Below, in pieces: positions 32,474 to 43,000 of a DNA stretch of 64,000 nt. Under the pieces are notes generated by a model, which searched no databases, was not told where the DNA came from, and worked only from the letters and a program-made list of their open reading frames with translations. The stretch's first letter is position 1. Every line of letters begins with the position of its first letter. The translations under genes were made by a program, and so were the position numbers. Source of the stretch: Streptomyces hygroscopicus subsp. hygroscopicus (GTDB taxonomy: Bacteria > Actinomycetota > Actinomycetes > Streptomycetales > Streptomycetaceae); NCBI RefSeq assembly GCF_030269125.1, contig NZ_BSSM01000024.1:1-64000 (forward strand), written 5' to 3'.

Positions 32474-35400
32474 CCGCGCCCTTCCCGCCGCGCCCGCACC
32501 GGGACCGCGCCCCGCTGTCCTACGCCCAGCGCGCCATCTGGCGTGCCGAACAGCTCGTCCCCGGCAGCGCGCTGCACAACGAGACCGCGGCCTTCCGGCT
32601 CACCGGCCCCGTGGACGCCGACGCCCTGGAACGCGCCCTCGCGGAGATGGCCGCCCGGCACGAGGTCATGCGGTGCGTGATCGCCACGGACGACGCGGGG
32701 GAGCCGTACCAGCGGTTCGCGGATGCGGTCCGCCCCACCGTCGAACGCGTCGACCTCACCGGTCTGCCCGAAGAACGGCGGGAGGCACGGCTGCTCGAAC
32801 TCGTCGCCCGCGCGGCCGCCGAGCCCCTCGACCTGACCCGGCCACCGCTCATGCGCACCTGCCTGTTCCGGCTGGGCGAGGAGCGGTACCTGCTGTTCTT
32901 CGTCGCCCACCACATCGTGGTGGACGCCTGGGCGTTCGGCCTCTTCCTGGAGGAACTCGCGGCGCGGTACGCCGGCACGGCCGGCGGGCTCCCCCGCGCC
33001 GACGTCGACTTCGGCGACTACGCGGCCTGGCAGCGCACCGACCCCGACGCCGGGACGGGCCTCGCCCACTGGCGAGAACGCCTCGGCACCGACCTGCCCG
33101 TGCTCAGCCTGCCCACCGACGCGTCGGCGGGGGCCCGCCCCGCCGACGCCATCGCGGGCGGCATCCACCACTTCGTCATCCCCGCCGAGCTGGTGGCCGA
33201 CCTCGCCGCCCTCGCCCGCAGCCGCGTCGCCACCCTGCCCGCGACCCTCCTGACGGCGTACAGCGCGGTCGTCCAGCGCTACACCGGACAGGGCGACCTC
33301 GTCGTCGGCATGCCCGTGGCCACCCGCAACCGGCCCGCCCTCGGCGCGGTGGTCGGCCCGCTGCTCAACGTCATCGCCCATCGCGTCGACCTCACCGGCA
33401 CCCCCACCTTCGAGGAGGCCCTGGCCCGCACCCGGCGCGACCTGAAGGCCGACCTCGCCCACCGGGACACGCCGTTCGACCTCGTCGTGGAGGACCTCGC
33501 GCACGCCTCCGGGGGCAGGTCGCCGCTGTTCCAGCTGATGTACGCCTTCCACAGCGGGCCCACCACGACCCTCGCCCTGCCCGGCGTCGAGACCACACCC
33601 GTGCCCTCGCACAGCGGCGCGGCCAAGTACGACCTGTCCCTGTTCCTGCGGCCACGGCCCTCCGGCGACCTCGACGCGGCCCTGGAGTACCGGACGGCCG
33701 CGCTCGCCGCGAGCACCGTCGAGGGCATCGCCGACGGACTGCTCTGCCTGCTGCGGGCGGCCGCGGCCGACCCCGGGCGGCGCCTCGCCGATCTGCCGGT
33801 GACCACGCGGGACGCCCGCGACCGGGTCGTGAACGGCTTCAACACGGCGGACCGGACCCCGCCGCCGTGGCCGACGGTGGCGCACGCGCTGCGGCTGCTC
33901 GCCGCGCGCGAGGGTGACGCCCCGGCCGTGGCGGACGGGGAGCGGGTGCTGACCCGGGCCGAGGTGGACCGGGCGGCCGACCGGGTCGCCGCCCGGCTGG
34001 CCGGCCGGTACGGCGTGCGCCCGGGGGACCGGGTGGCCCTGCTGGCGCCGCGTGACGCGGCGCTCGTACCCCTGGTCGTCGGGTTGTGGCGGGCCGGGGC
34101 GGTGCTCGTGCCGCTGGACGCCCACCTGCCCGCGGAACGGGTCGGGTACGTGGTGCGGGACAGCGGGGCGCGGTGGGTGGTGAGCGGGGCCGGGGAGCGG
34201 TCGGCGGCGGCCGACGGCCCGGACCGGGTGGAGGCACGCGCGCTGCTGGCCGAGGAGGACGCGCTCGCGCCGGCGGGGGACACCGTCCCGGCCGTTCCCT
34301 TCCCCGACGGCCCCCCGGCCGACTCGCTCGCCTACCTCATGTACACCTCGGGCTCCACCGGCCGCCCCAAGGGAGTGGCGGTACCGCACGACCGCGTCGC
34401 CAACCTCCTGCACAGCGTCGTCCGCGAGCCCGGCATCGGCGCCGAGGACGTGCTGGTCGCCGTCACCGCGCTCACCTTCGACATCTCGGTGCTCGAACTG
34501 TTCGCGCCGCTCGTCGCGGGCGCCCGCGTCGTGATCGCCGGGCACGAGACGGTCCGCGACCCGGGCCGCCTCGCCGCGCTGCTGCGCGACAGCGGGGCCA
34601 CCTTGATGCAGGCCACCCCGTCCCTGTGGCGGGCGCTGCTCGACGACGGCTGGCCAGGGCTGCCAGGACTGCGGGCGCTCAGCGGCGGCGAGCCCCTCGA
34701 CCGGGCGCTCGCCGGCCGGCTGCTGGAGCGCTGCGCCGAACTGTGGAACCTGTACGGCCCCACGGAGACCACCATCTGGTCGACGGCCGGACGCGTCCTG
34801 CCCGGCGAACCGGTGACCGTCGGACGCCCGCTGGCCCGCACCTACTGCCACATCCTCGACCGGTACGACCGCCCGGTCCCGCTCGGCGCCGTCGGCGAAC
34901 TCGTCATCGGCGGCGCCGGTGTCGCCGCCGGGTACTGGAACCGGCCCGACCTCACCGCCGCCGCCTTCGTCCCCGACCCGGTCGCCGCCGACCCGCTCGC
35001 CACCGGCGACCCGGACGCCCTCGTCTACCGCACCGGCGACCTGGCCCGCTATCTGCCCGACGGACGGATCGTGGTCCTCGGCCGCTCCGACCAGCAGGTG
35101 AAGATCCTCGGCCATCGCGTCGAACTGGGCGAGATCGAGGCCGGGTTGGCGGCCCACCCGCTGGTACGGGCCGCCGTCGTGGTGGTGGACCGGGAGCGGC
35201 CCGCCGCACCCCGGCTCGTCGCCTTCGTCGTACCCGGCGCACCGGAGCGCGCCGGGGCGTCCGCCGCCGGAGCCGACGCCCTGGCCGCCGAGTTGCGCCG
35301 CCATCTGCGCACCCTGCTGCCCGCCGCCGTCGTACCCGCCGTCTTCGCCGCGGTCGCGGAACTCCCGCTGAACACCAGCGGCAAGGTGGACCGTCCGGCC

Positions 35401-38400
35401 CTCGCGCGCCGGGCCCGGGAGATCGACGGCCGCGCCGCGCCCACGGCGCCCGTCACCGACACCGAGCGGACCGTGCTCCGGCTGTGGGCCGAACTCCTCG
35501 GCGCGGCACCGGAGTCCGTCGGCACCACGGACGACTTCTTCGCCGCCGGCGGCAACTCCATCGTCGCCACCCGCCTCCTCGGCCGCCTCCGCGAGACCCT
35601 GGGCCGGACGCCCTCACTCGCCGGCTTCTACGCCGATCCCACCCCGAAGGGCCTGGCCCGCGCGGCCGACGCCGCCGAGGCCCAGGACACGCCCCTCGAC
35701 CGGCAGCCGGTTCCCGAGGGTCCCGTCCCGCTCACCGACCAGCAGCGGCAACTGTGGCTGACCCAGCGCCTGGCGCCCGAGTCCGCGGCCTACAACCTCG
35801 CCGCCGCCGTCCGCCTCGACCAGCCCGTCGACCTCGCCGCGCTGACCCGCGCCCTGCGGGACCTGGCCACCCGCCACCCCGTCCTCGCCGCCCGCTGCGC
35901 CCTCACCGACGAGGGGCCCGTCCTGCTCCGGCTGCCCGCGGACTCGGTGCGCCCCCGCGTCGTGCCCGGGGGCACCCGGCGCGCCCTGGACGACGCCGTC
36001 GAGGCCGAGGCCGGACGGCCCTTCGACCTGTCCGAGGGGCCCCTGCTGCGGGTCACCGTGGTCGACGGCGGCGAGGCGCACCTCATCGTGACGGCGCATC
36101 ACATGGCCCTCGACGGCTGGTCGATCGGCGTCGCCGTCCGCGAACTGTCCGCGCTGTACGCGCAGCACACCGGCACGGGGTCCCAACCCCCGCTGCCCGA
36201 AGTCGATTTCCTTCGGTACGCCGCCGCCCAGGCCCGCCCCGCCGCCCGTGCCGTCCGCGAGGAGCACCTCGCGTACTGGCGCGAGCGCCTCGACGGCCAC
36301 CCCGGCGTCCTGGAGCTGCCCGCCGACCCCGACGCGGAACCGGCCCCCGCGGGCGCCGGCGCCACCGTGCCGTTCGTCCTGGAGCCCGACCTCACCGCCC
36401 GGCTGCGCACGGTGGCCGCGCGGCTGCGCGTCACCCCGTTCACCCTGCTGCTCAGCGCCTACGCGTCCCTGCTCGGCCGGTACGGCGGCACGGACGACAT
36501 CGTGGTCGGGGTGGCTGCCGCCAACCGGGGCGCACCCGGTCTCGAGGGGCTGATCGGTTCCCTGGTCAACACCCTGCCGGTGCGCGTCGACCTCGCGGGC
36601 GGCGCCTCCTTCGCCGAGCTGGCCCGCCGCACCGCGGCCCTGCTCGCGGCCGACCTCGACCGGTCCCTCGTCCCGCTGGACCGGCTGGTGGACGCCCTCG
36701 GCGTGGCCCGCGACCCCGGGCGCACCGCCCTCGCGCAGGCCACCCTCGTCCTCCAGGACGCGCCCGAGGACCGGCTCCGGCTCGGTGCCGCCTCCGGCGT
36801 GCTGCGGCCGGTGTCCACGCGGACCGCCAAGTACGACCTGACAGTGGCGCTGGAGGAACACCCCGACCGGATCGAGGGCGTCCTGGAGTACGCCACCGGA
36901 CGCTTCACCGCCGCCTGGGCGACCCGCTTCGCGCGCCACCTGCGCACCCTGCTGCACGCGGCCCTGGACGACCCGGACGCCGAGGCCGCCCGCGCCTCCG
37001 TCGACCCGTACGAGCGGGAGACGCCGTCCCCGCGCCCGGCGGGCACCGGCCGCGAGAGCCATGCGGTGCCCGTGCACGAGCTGTTCCGCGCCCGCGCGGC
37101 CGCCCGGCCGGACGCCCCCGCCGTCCGCCATGCGGGACAGGTCGTCAGCTACGGCGCGCTGGACGCCTGGAGCGACCGGATCGCCCTGCGCCTGCGCGAC
37201 CGCGGCGCCGGGCCCGGCCGCTTCGTGTCGGTGCTGCTGCCCACGGGACCGGCGCAGACCGCGGCGATCCTGGGCGTGGCCAAGACCGGTGCCGCGTTCG
37301 CGGTCCTCGACCCCGACACGCCGGAACTGCGTCTGCGGGCCGTCCTCGCCGACGCCGATCCGGTGTGCGTCCTGGCCGCCGAGGAATGCCTGGCCGCCCA
37401 GCCGGGCCTGTGGGACGCCGGGCGGGGGACCTTCGGCCGGGTTCCCGTCGAGCCGCTCGAAGGGGGGGTGCCGGAGCCGGGAGACGTGGCGGCCGTGCCC
37501 GCCCCCGCCGTCACCGGCGACGACACCCTGTGCCTGGTGTACACCTCCGGCTCCACCGGCACCCCGAAGGGCATCGCCCTGCCGCACGCGACGCTCGCGC
37601 AGTTCGCCCACTGGCAGGGCGAGCACTTCGGCATCAGGCCCGACAGCCGGGTCGCCCAGTGGGCGCCGTTCACCTACGACGCCGCCTACACCGAGGTGTT
37701 CGCCGCCCTGTGCCACGGCGCCGCGCTGTCCGTCCCGCCCGAGCACGTCCGGCGCGACCCGGTCGCGATGGCCGACTGGCTCGGCGCCGAACGCGTCACC
37801 CAGATCCAGACCGTGCCCGGGTTCTTCGCCGTCCTCACCGAGGCGCTGGACCGCGCCGACGGTGAACTGCCCCACCTGGAACACGTGTTGCTGGCCGGGG
37901 AGGTGCTGCCGCCGTCCCTCGCCGCCGCCTGGGCCGAGCGCCCCGTGCGCCCCCGTCTGCACAACCTGTACGGGCCCACCGAGTGCGTCCTCGCGACCCA
38001 CCGCGAACTCGCGCCCAAGGAACGGTTCTCCTCCTCCGTCCCCATCGGGCGGCCTATACCCGGACGGCAGGCCCTCGTGCTCGACCACCGCGGCCGGCCC
38101 TGCCCGGTCGGGGCGGTCGGCGAGATCCACCTGCGCAGCGGATTCCTGGCCGGTTCCTACCACCGCCGCCCCGAGGAGAGCGCGCGGGCCTATGTGCCCG
38201 ACCCCTGGGTGCCCGGCGGCACCCTGTACCGGACCGGCGACCTGGGTCGCTGGCTGCCCGACGGCGAGCTCGCCTTCACCGGCCGCACCGGCAGCCTCGT
38301 CAAGATCAACGGCAACCGGGTCGAACTGGAGGAGATCGAGGCCCTGCTGGAGGCCCATCCGGCGGTACGGGAGGCCGCGGCCGCCCTGCACGGCACGGCC

Positions 38401-39021
38401 GCCGCACCCCGCCTGATCGGATACGCGGTGGTGAGCGGCGACGTCACGGCCGCCGAACTCCGGGCGCGGCTGGCCGAACGGCTGCCCGCCGCGGTCGTAC
38501 CGGAACGCGTGCTGCTCCTGGACGCCCTGCCCCGCACCCGCACCAACAAGCGGGACCGTGCCCGGCTCCCGGCACCCGAGGACGCCGCCCCGGACACGGC
38601 CGCGCCACCGAGGGGTGCCGTCGAGCAGCTGGTCGCCGACGCGTGGCGTCGGGTGCTGGGCGCCGACCGTCCCGTGGGGCGGCACACCAACTTCTTCGAG
38701 GCGGGCGGCAGTTCACTGCTCGCCGCCCGGCTCCAGCTGGACCTCGCCGACCGCCTCGGCCGCCCGGTCCGCCTCGTGGACGTCTTCGCCCGGCCCACGA
38801 TCGCCGAGTTCGTCGCCGGTCTGGACGGCCCCGCCGGGTCGGGACCCGGAGCCCCCGACGCCCCCGCGGACGACGCCGCCGCGCGCGGCACCCGACGACG
38901 CTCCGCCGTGCGCGCCCGCGCCCGCGGCCGGGCCGGGAGACCCGACACGCGGCCGGGGGCCGGCACGCCGACAGGTTCCGACACACCCACGGGGTCCGAC
39001 ACACCGACAGGGAGAGACTGA
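32470..39021 (+). CDS. NRPS, C-A(Gly)-T-C-A-T
   Basis: This 2183-residue protein has two modules. C1 has HHIVVDAW at ~147, with Ala replacing the usual Gly of HHxxxDG. A1 has TSGSTGRPKG near 625, and its pocket signature reads D-I-L-Q-L-G-L-I-W, the established glycine code. T1 has GGNS, Ser ~1030. C2 has HHMALDGWS at ~1210. A2 has TSGSTGTPKG near 1692; its signature D-A-T-Q-L-A-L-L-A is unassigned, and its A10 reads TNKRDR. T2 has GGSS, Ser ~2082. After T2 comes a 70-residue tail with an arginine-rich stretch and three TPTG(S/R)D repeats, probably a docking or linker region. The next assembly-line protein is the PKS at 40012. Confidence 0.93.
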   Translation: MTAPFPPRPHRDRAPLSYAQRAIWRAEQLVPGSALHNETAAFRLTGPVDADALERALAEMAARHEVMRCVIATDDAGEPYQRFADAVRPTVERVDLTGLPEERREARLLELVARAAAEPLDLTRPPLMRTCLFRLGEERYLLFFVAHHIVVDAWAFGLFLEELAARYAGTAGGLPRADVDFGDYAAWQRTDPDAGTGLAHWRERLGTDLPVLSLPTDASAGARPADAIAGGIHHFVIPAELVADLAALARSRVATLPATLLTAYSAVVQRYTGQGDLVVGMPVATRNRPALGAVVGPLLNVIAHRVDLTGTPTFEEALARTRRDLKADLAHRDTPFDLVVEDLAHASGGRSPLFQLMYAFHSGPTTTLALPGVETTPVPSHSGAAKYDLSLFLRPRPSGDLDAALEYRTAALAASTVEGIADGLLCLLRAAAADPGRRLADLPVTTRDARDRVVNGFNTADRTPPPWPTVAHALRLLAAREGDAPAVADGERVLTRAEVDRAADRVAARLAGRYGVRPGDRVALLAPRDAALVPLVVGLWRAGAVLVPLDAHLPAERVGYVVRDSGARWVVSGAGERSAAADGPDRVEARALLAEEDALAPAGDTVPAVPFPDGPPADSLAYLMYTSGSTGRPKGVAVPHDRVANLLHSVVREPGIGAEDVLVAVTALTFDISVLELFAPLVAGARVVIAGHETVRDPGRLAALLRDSGATLMQATPSLWRALLDDGWPGLPGLRALSGGEPLDRALAGRLLERCAELWNLYGPTETTIWSTAGRVLPGEPVTVGRPLARTYCHILDRYDRPVPLGAVGELVIGGAGVAAGYWNRPDLTAAAFVPDPVAADPLATGDPDALVYRTGDLARYLPDGRIVVLGRSDQQVKILGHRVELGEIEAGLAAHPLVRAAVVVVDRERPAAPRLVAFVVPGAPERAGASAAGADALAAELRRHLRTLLPAAVVPAVFAAVAELPLNTSGKVDRPALARRAREIDGRAAPTAPVTDTERTVLRLWAELLGAAPESVGTTDDFFAAGGNSIVATRLLGRLRETLGRTPSLAGFYADPTPKGLARAADAAEAQDTPLDRQPVPEGPVPLTDQQRQLWLTQRLAPESAAYNLAAAVRLDQPVDLAALTRALRDLATRHPVLAARCALTDEGPVLLRLPADSVRPRVVPGGTRRALDDAVEAEAGRPFDLSEGPLLRVTVVDGGEAHLIVTAHHMALDGWSIGVAVRELSALYAQHTGTGSQPPLPEVDFLRYAAAQARPAARAVREEHLAYWRERLDGHPGVLELPADPDAEPAPAGAGATVPFVLEPDLTARLRTVAARLRVTPFTLLLSAYASLLGRYGGTDDIVVGVAAANRGAPGLEGLIGSLVNTLPVRVDLAGGASFAELARRTAALLAADLDRSLVPLDRLVDALGVARDPGRTALAQATLVLQDAPEDRLRLGAASGVLRPVSTRTAKYDLTVALEEHPDRIEGVLEYATGRFTAAWATRFARHLRTLLHAALDDPDAEAARASVDPYERETPSPRPAGTGRESHAVPVHELFRARAAARPDAPAVRHAGQVVSYGALDAWSDRIALRLRDRGAGPGRFVSVLLPTGPAQTAAILGVAKTGAAFAVLDPDTPELRLRAVLADADPVCVLAAEECLAAQPGLWDAGRGTFGRVPVEPLEGGVPEPGDVAAVPAPAVTGDDTLCLVYTSGSTGTPKGIALPHATLAQFAHWQGEHFGIRPDSRVAQWAPFTYDAAYTEVFAALCHGAALSVPPEHVRRDPVAMADWLGAERVTQIQTVPGFFAVLTEALDRADGELPHLEHVLLAGEVLPPSLAAAWAERPVRPRLHNLYGPTECVLATHRELAPKERFSSSVPIGRPIPGRQALVLDHRGRPCPVGAVGEIHLRSGFLAGSYHRRPEESARAYVPDPWVPGGTLYRTGDLGRWLPDGELAFTGRTGSLVKINGNRVELEEIEALLEAHPAVREAAAALHGTAAAPRLIGYAVVSGDVTAAELRARLAERLPAAVVPERVLLLDALPRTRTNKRDRARLPAPEDAAPDTAAPPRGAVEQLVADAWRRVLGADRPVGRHTNFFEAGGSSLLAARLQLDLADRLGRPVRLVDVFARPTIAEFVAGLDGPAGSGPGAPDAPADDAAARGTRRRSAVRARARGRAGRPDTRPGAGTPTGSDTPTGSDTPTGRD
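38965..39018 (+). repeat. three 18-bp tandem repeats encoding TPTGSD
   Basis: Units at 38965-38982, 38983-39000 and 39001-39018 encode the last residues of the upstream NRPS (TPTGSD, TPTGSD, TPTGRD). The last unit also carries the AGGGAGAG ribosome site of the next gene. Confidence 0.9.
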
Positions 39022-39022
39022 C

Positions 39023-39760
39023 ATGGACGTGCAGAGCGTGATGACGGAGCTGCGGGACGCCGTGGGCGGCGACGGCCTGGAACGGGTCGAGGAGTGCCTG
39101 GCGATCCTCGTCGGCGAGAAGGCCCCCGAATACCTGCACGACGACCAGGAGCCCACCCGGCTCTTCTTCCCCGGGATCAGCGCGCTGCCCTGGCACGACG
39201 CCGCCGCCCAGCCGTGGGCGGCCGGCATGGAGGCCGCCTTCGCGGACATCCGCGCCGAGTTCCTCGCGCTGCGCGAGGCACAGGCCCGCTTCGCCCCCTA
39301 CGAGGACCTGTACACCAAGGAACTCGGCTGGCAGGGCTGGGACACGTACCAGATCTACCGCGACGGCAAGTGGCGCGACGAGGCGCGGGAGCGCTGCCCG
39401 AAGACGTGCGAGGCGCTGGCGGCGACCCCGCACGGGCCCCGCGACGGCATGTTCACCGTCCTCAACCCCGGCGTGCACATCACCCCGCACACCGGCGGGG
39501 TCAACCTGCTGCTCACCGCGCACCTGCCGCTGATCGTGCCGCCCGGCTGCGCCGTCAAGGTCGGCGACGACGAGCGCGGCTGGGAGGAGGGCAAGGTCAT
39601 CCTCTTCGACGACAGCTTCATCCACGAGGCGTGGAACCGCGGCACCCAGCAGCGCGCCGTCCTGCTCTGGGACGTCTGGCACCCCGAACTGACCGAGACC
39701 GAGGTCCGCGCGCTGGAGCACCTCATGCCGCGGTTCCAGCGCTATCTGATGGCGGTCTGA
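39023..39760 (+). CDS. aspartyl/asparaginyl beta-hydroxylase family dioxygenase
   Basis: This 245-residue Fe(II)/2-oxoglutarate dioxygenase belongs to the Asp/Asn beta-hydroxylase fold. Iron ligands are probably the His of PHTGGVN (near residue 157) and the His of DDSFIHEAWN. The surrounding HLPLIVPPGC, W-E-E-G-K and LLWDVWHPEL segments are family hallmarks. It probably hydroxylates the beta-carbon of Asp, Asn or His, either free or carrier-bound. A related hydroxylase is found in the bleomycin cluster. The ATG has AGGGAGAG upstream and lies 1 bp after the NRPS stop. Lying in one operon with AsnB and the racemase supports a beta-hydroxy-Asp/Asn building block. Confidence 0.88.
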   Translation: MDVQSVMTELRDAVGGDGLERVEECLAILVGEKAPEYLHDDQEPTRLFFPGISALPWHDAAAQPWAAGMEAAFADIRAEFLALREAQARFAPYEDLYTKELGWQGWDTYQIYRDGKWRDEARERCPKTCEALAATPHGPRDGMFTVLNPGVHITPHTGGVNLLLTAHLPLIVPPGCAVKVGDDERGWEEGKVILFDDSFIHEAWNRGTQQRAVLLWDVWHPELTETEVRALEHLMPRFQRYLMAV

Positions 39761-40011
39761 CACGCCGCCGTCGCGGGGAACCAGCCGCCGGCCCGCGCGA
39801 GCGGTCGTCGCACGGGGCCGGTCGCCGTCGTGCCGGGCCGGGCCGCGTGCGGCACACGGCCGTACGGCACCGGCCACCTGACGGCGGTCCGACCGCCGCC
39901 GCAGGGGCCGTACCGGTTCCCCGACGACCGTCCGACCCGCCCCGGCCCCACCCCCGCCCTCCTCGCCCGCCGCCGCGCGGTGTCCGCGCCGAGCCACCAA
40001 CGGAGACCAAC
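39761..40011 (+). other. 251-bp intercistronic gap inside the operon, no gene
   Basis: This is the longest untranslated gap between co-directional cluster genes. It holds short inverted repeats such as GCGGTC-C-GACCGC and GTGCCG...CGGCAC but no clear promoter. A GGAG site at 40002-40005 belongs to the PKS start at 40012. It could hold an internal promoter or mRNA structure. Confidence 0.4.
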
Positions 40012-43000
40012 GTGAACGCAGAGCCAGTCCAGCCCGACCCGGACGACGTCGAGGGCCGTATCGCCGTCGTCGGCATGGCGGGCCGCTTCCCCGGTGCCGA
40101 CACGCCCGACGAGCTGTGGCGCCTGCTGGATTCCGGGGCGGACGCCGTCTCCCGGTTCACCCCGGGGGAGCTGCGGGACTCCGGCGTGCCGGCGAGCGAG
40201 GCGGCCGCGCCGGGTTACGTGCCGGCCAAGGGTGCCCTCGACGACATCGCGGGCTTCGACTCCCGGCTCTTCGGATACGGCGCGCTGGAGGCCTCGGTCA
40301 TCGACCCCCAGCAGCGCATCTTCCTGGAGTGCGCCTGGGCGGCCCTGGAGGACGCCGGCTGCGACCCCGACCGCGCGGGCGGACCGATCGCCGTGTACGC
40401 GGGCTCGCTGCTGAGCACCTATCTCATCCACAACCTGCTGCCGCGCGCCGACCTGCGCGCCTCCCTCGGCGTGCCGCTGCTGTTCCAGAGCAACCAGCCC
40501 GACCAACTCGCCACCCGCGCCGCCTACAAGCTGAACCTGCGCGGTCCGGCCATCACCGTGCAGACGGCCTGTTCCACCTCGCTCGTCGCCGTGCACCTGG
40601 CCGTCCAGAGCCTGCTCGGGCAGGAGTGCGACGTGGCCCTCGCGGGCGGTGTCACCGTCACCGTGCCGCAGCGCTCCGGGTACCTGCCCGTCGAGGGCGG
40701 CATCGAGTCGCCGACCGGCCGCTGCCGTCCCTACAGCGCGGACGCGAACGGCACGGTCTTCGGCAACGGCGCCGGCGTCGTCGTCCTCAAGCGGCTGGCC
40801 GACGCGCTCGCGGACGGCGACCGGGTGCACGCCGTCGTGCTCGGCTCCGCCGTCACCAACGACGGCTCGGCGAAGGCCGGTTACACCGCGCCGGGGGTCG
40901 CCGGGCAGACGGCGGTGATCAGCGAGGCGCTGTCCGTCGCCGACGTCCCGCCGCGCACGATCGGCTATGTCCAGGGCCACGGCACCGGCACCGCGCTCGG
41001 CGACCCGATCGAGATCGAGGCCCTCACCCGCGCCTACCGGGCCGCCGGCACGGCGGGCGACGACGTGGCCTGGTGCGCCCTCGGTTCGGTGAAGTCCACC
41101 ATCGGCCACCTCGACGCGGCCGCCGGTGTCACCGGGTTCATCGCGGCCGTGCAGGCGCTGCGCCACGGCAGGATCCCCGCGACCCTGCACGGCGACGCCG
41201 GGACGCCGGGCGAGGCGCTGTCCGGGACGCCGTTCCACGCGCCCGGCCGGTCCGCCGAGTGGCCCGCGGGCGAGGCGCCCCGCCGGGCCGCCGTCAGCGC
41301 CTTCGGCATCGGCGGCACGAACGCGCACGTCATCCTGGAGGAGGCGCCGGTTCCCGCCGGCCGCCCCGCGCCGGGCAGGCCCGCCGTGCCGGTCGCCCTG
41401 CCGCTGTCGGCCCGTACCGCCACCGCCCTGGACACCCTCGCCGAACGGCTCGCCGCGCACCTGGAGGCACACCCCGAGGTCCCGCTCGCGGACGTCGCCC
41501 GCACCCTGCGCACCGGTCGCCGGGAACTGGACCACCGGCGAGTCGTCCTCGCCCACGACTCGGCGGAGGCCGTGGCCGCCCTGCGCGCGGGCGGGCGGCG
41601 CGACACGGTGGCGGCCCGCACCGGGCGGGTGGACGCGCCGGTCGCGTTCCTGCTCCCCGGACAGGGCAGCCAACTGCCGTCCATGGCCGTCGGGTTGTAC
41701 GACACCCATCCCGTCTTCCGCGCCGCGCTGGACGAGTGCGCGGACCACCTGCGGCCCGTCCTCGGCCGGGACCTGATCGAGCTGCTGCGCGACGGCGAGG
41801 AGGAGCTGCGCCGCACCGACCTGCTCCAGCCCGCCGTCGTCGCCGTCGGACACGCCCTCGCCCGGCTGTGGGCGCACTGGGGCGTCCGGCCGGCCGCGCT
41901 GCTCGGGCACAGCCTCGGCGAGTTCACCGCCGCCGCCCTGTCCGGCGTCTTCGCGCTGCCGGACGCCCTGCGGCTGGCCGCCGAACGCGGCCGTCTCATG
42001 GCGGACACCGGGCCCGGGGCGATGCTCGCCGTGCCGCTCGCCGAGGACGCCGCGGCCGCGGAGGCCGCCGCCCACGGCCTCGACCTGGCCGCGGTCAACG
42101 GGCCGGAGGCGGCCGTGCTGGCCGGCCCCCTCGACGCCGTCGAACGCGCCGCCCGCGCCCTCGGCGAGCGCGGCCTGCGCACCCTCCGGCTGCCCGTCGA
42201 CCGCGCCTTCCACAGTCGGCTGTGCGACGAGGCGGCGGACCGGTTCGCCGAGGCGGTGGCACAGACCGCCCGCAGCGCTCCCCGCGTCCCGTTCGTGTCC
42301 GGAGTGACCGGCGACTGGATCACCGACGCCGAGGCCACCGACCCCGGTTACTGGGCCCGGCAGATGCGCGAGCCGGTCCGCTTCGACCGCGGTCTCGCCA
42401 CCCTCACCGCCCTGGACGACGGCCTGGTGCTGGTCGAGAACGGTCCCGGCAGCGTCCTCACCGACCTGGTGCGCGCGGTGCGCCCCGGCGGCGACGCGCC
42501 GCACACGGCCCCCGCACCGCTGCCCGCCCGCGGCCGGCGCGGCCCCGAGGACGAGCCCGCGAGCGCCGTCCTGTCCCTGGGCGGACTGTGGACGCGGGGC
42601 GCCGCCGTGGCCTGGGAACCGGTCGGCGGGGAGGCCCGGGTGACCGGGCTGCCCGGCTACCCGTTCGAGCACCTCGACCACTGGATAGATCCCGGCACCG
42701 CTCCCGTCGAGGAGCCGGTGGCGCGGGAGTCGGCCGACGCCGTGCTCGCGGGTATCGTCTGGCGCCCCCTGGACACCGCCCCGGACGGCGGGGAGCCGCT
42801 GCGCGGCCGCCGGCAGACCTGGCTCGTCCTCATGGACCGCGCGGGCGCCGCCCAGCCCGCCGTGGACCTGCTCACCGCGCGCGGCCAGATCGTGACGGTG
42901 GTCCGGCCCGGCACCGAGTACCGGCGCGTGCGCCGGGGCGTGTACGAACTCGACCCCCGCGACCCCGCGCAGTACGCCAAGCTCGTGGCCGACCTGCGCG

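Noticed and set aside
39830..40015. 61-codon ORF in the gap before the PKS gene
   Set aside because: Arg/Pro/Thr-rich, no ribosome site, overlaps the PKS start in another frame; more likely leader sequence.
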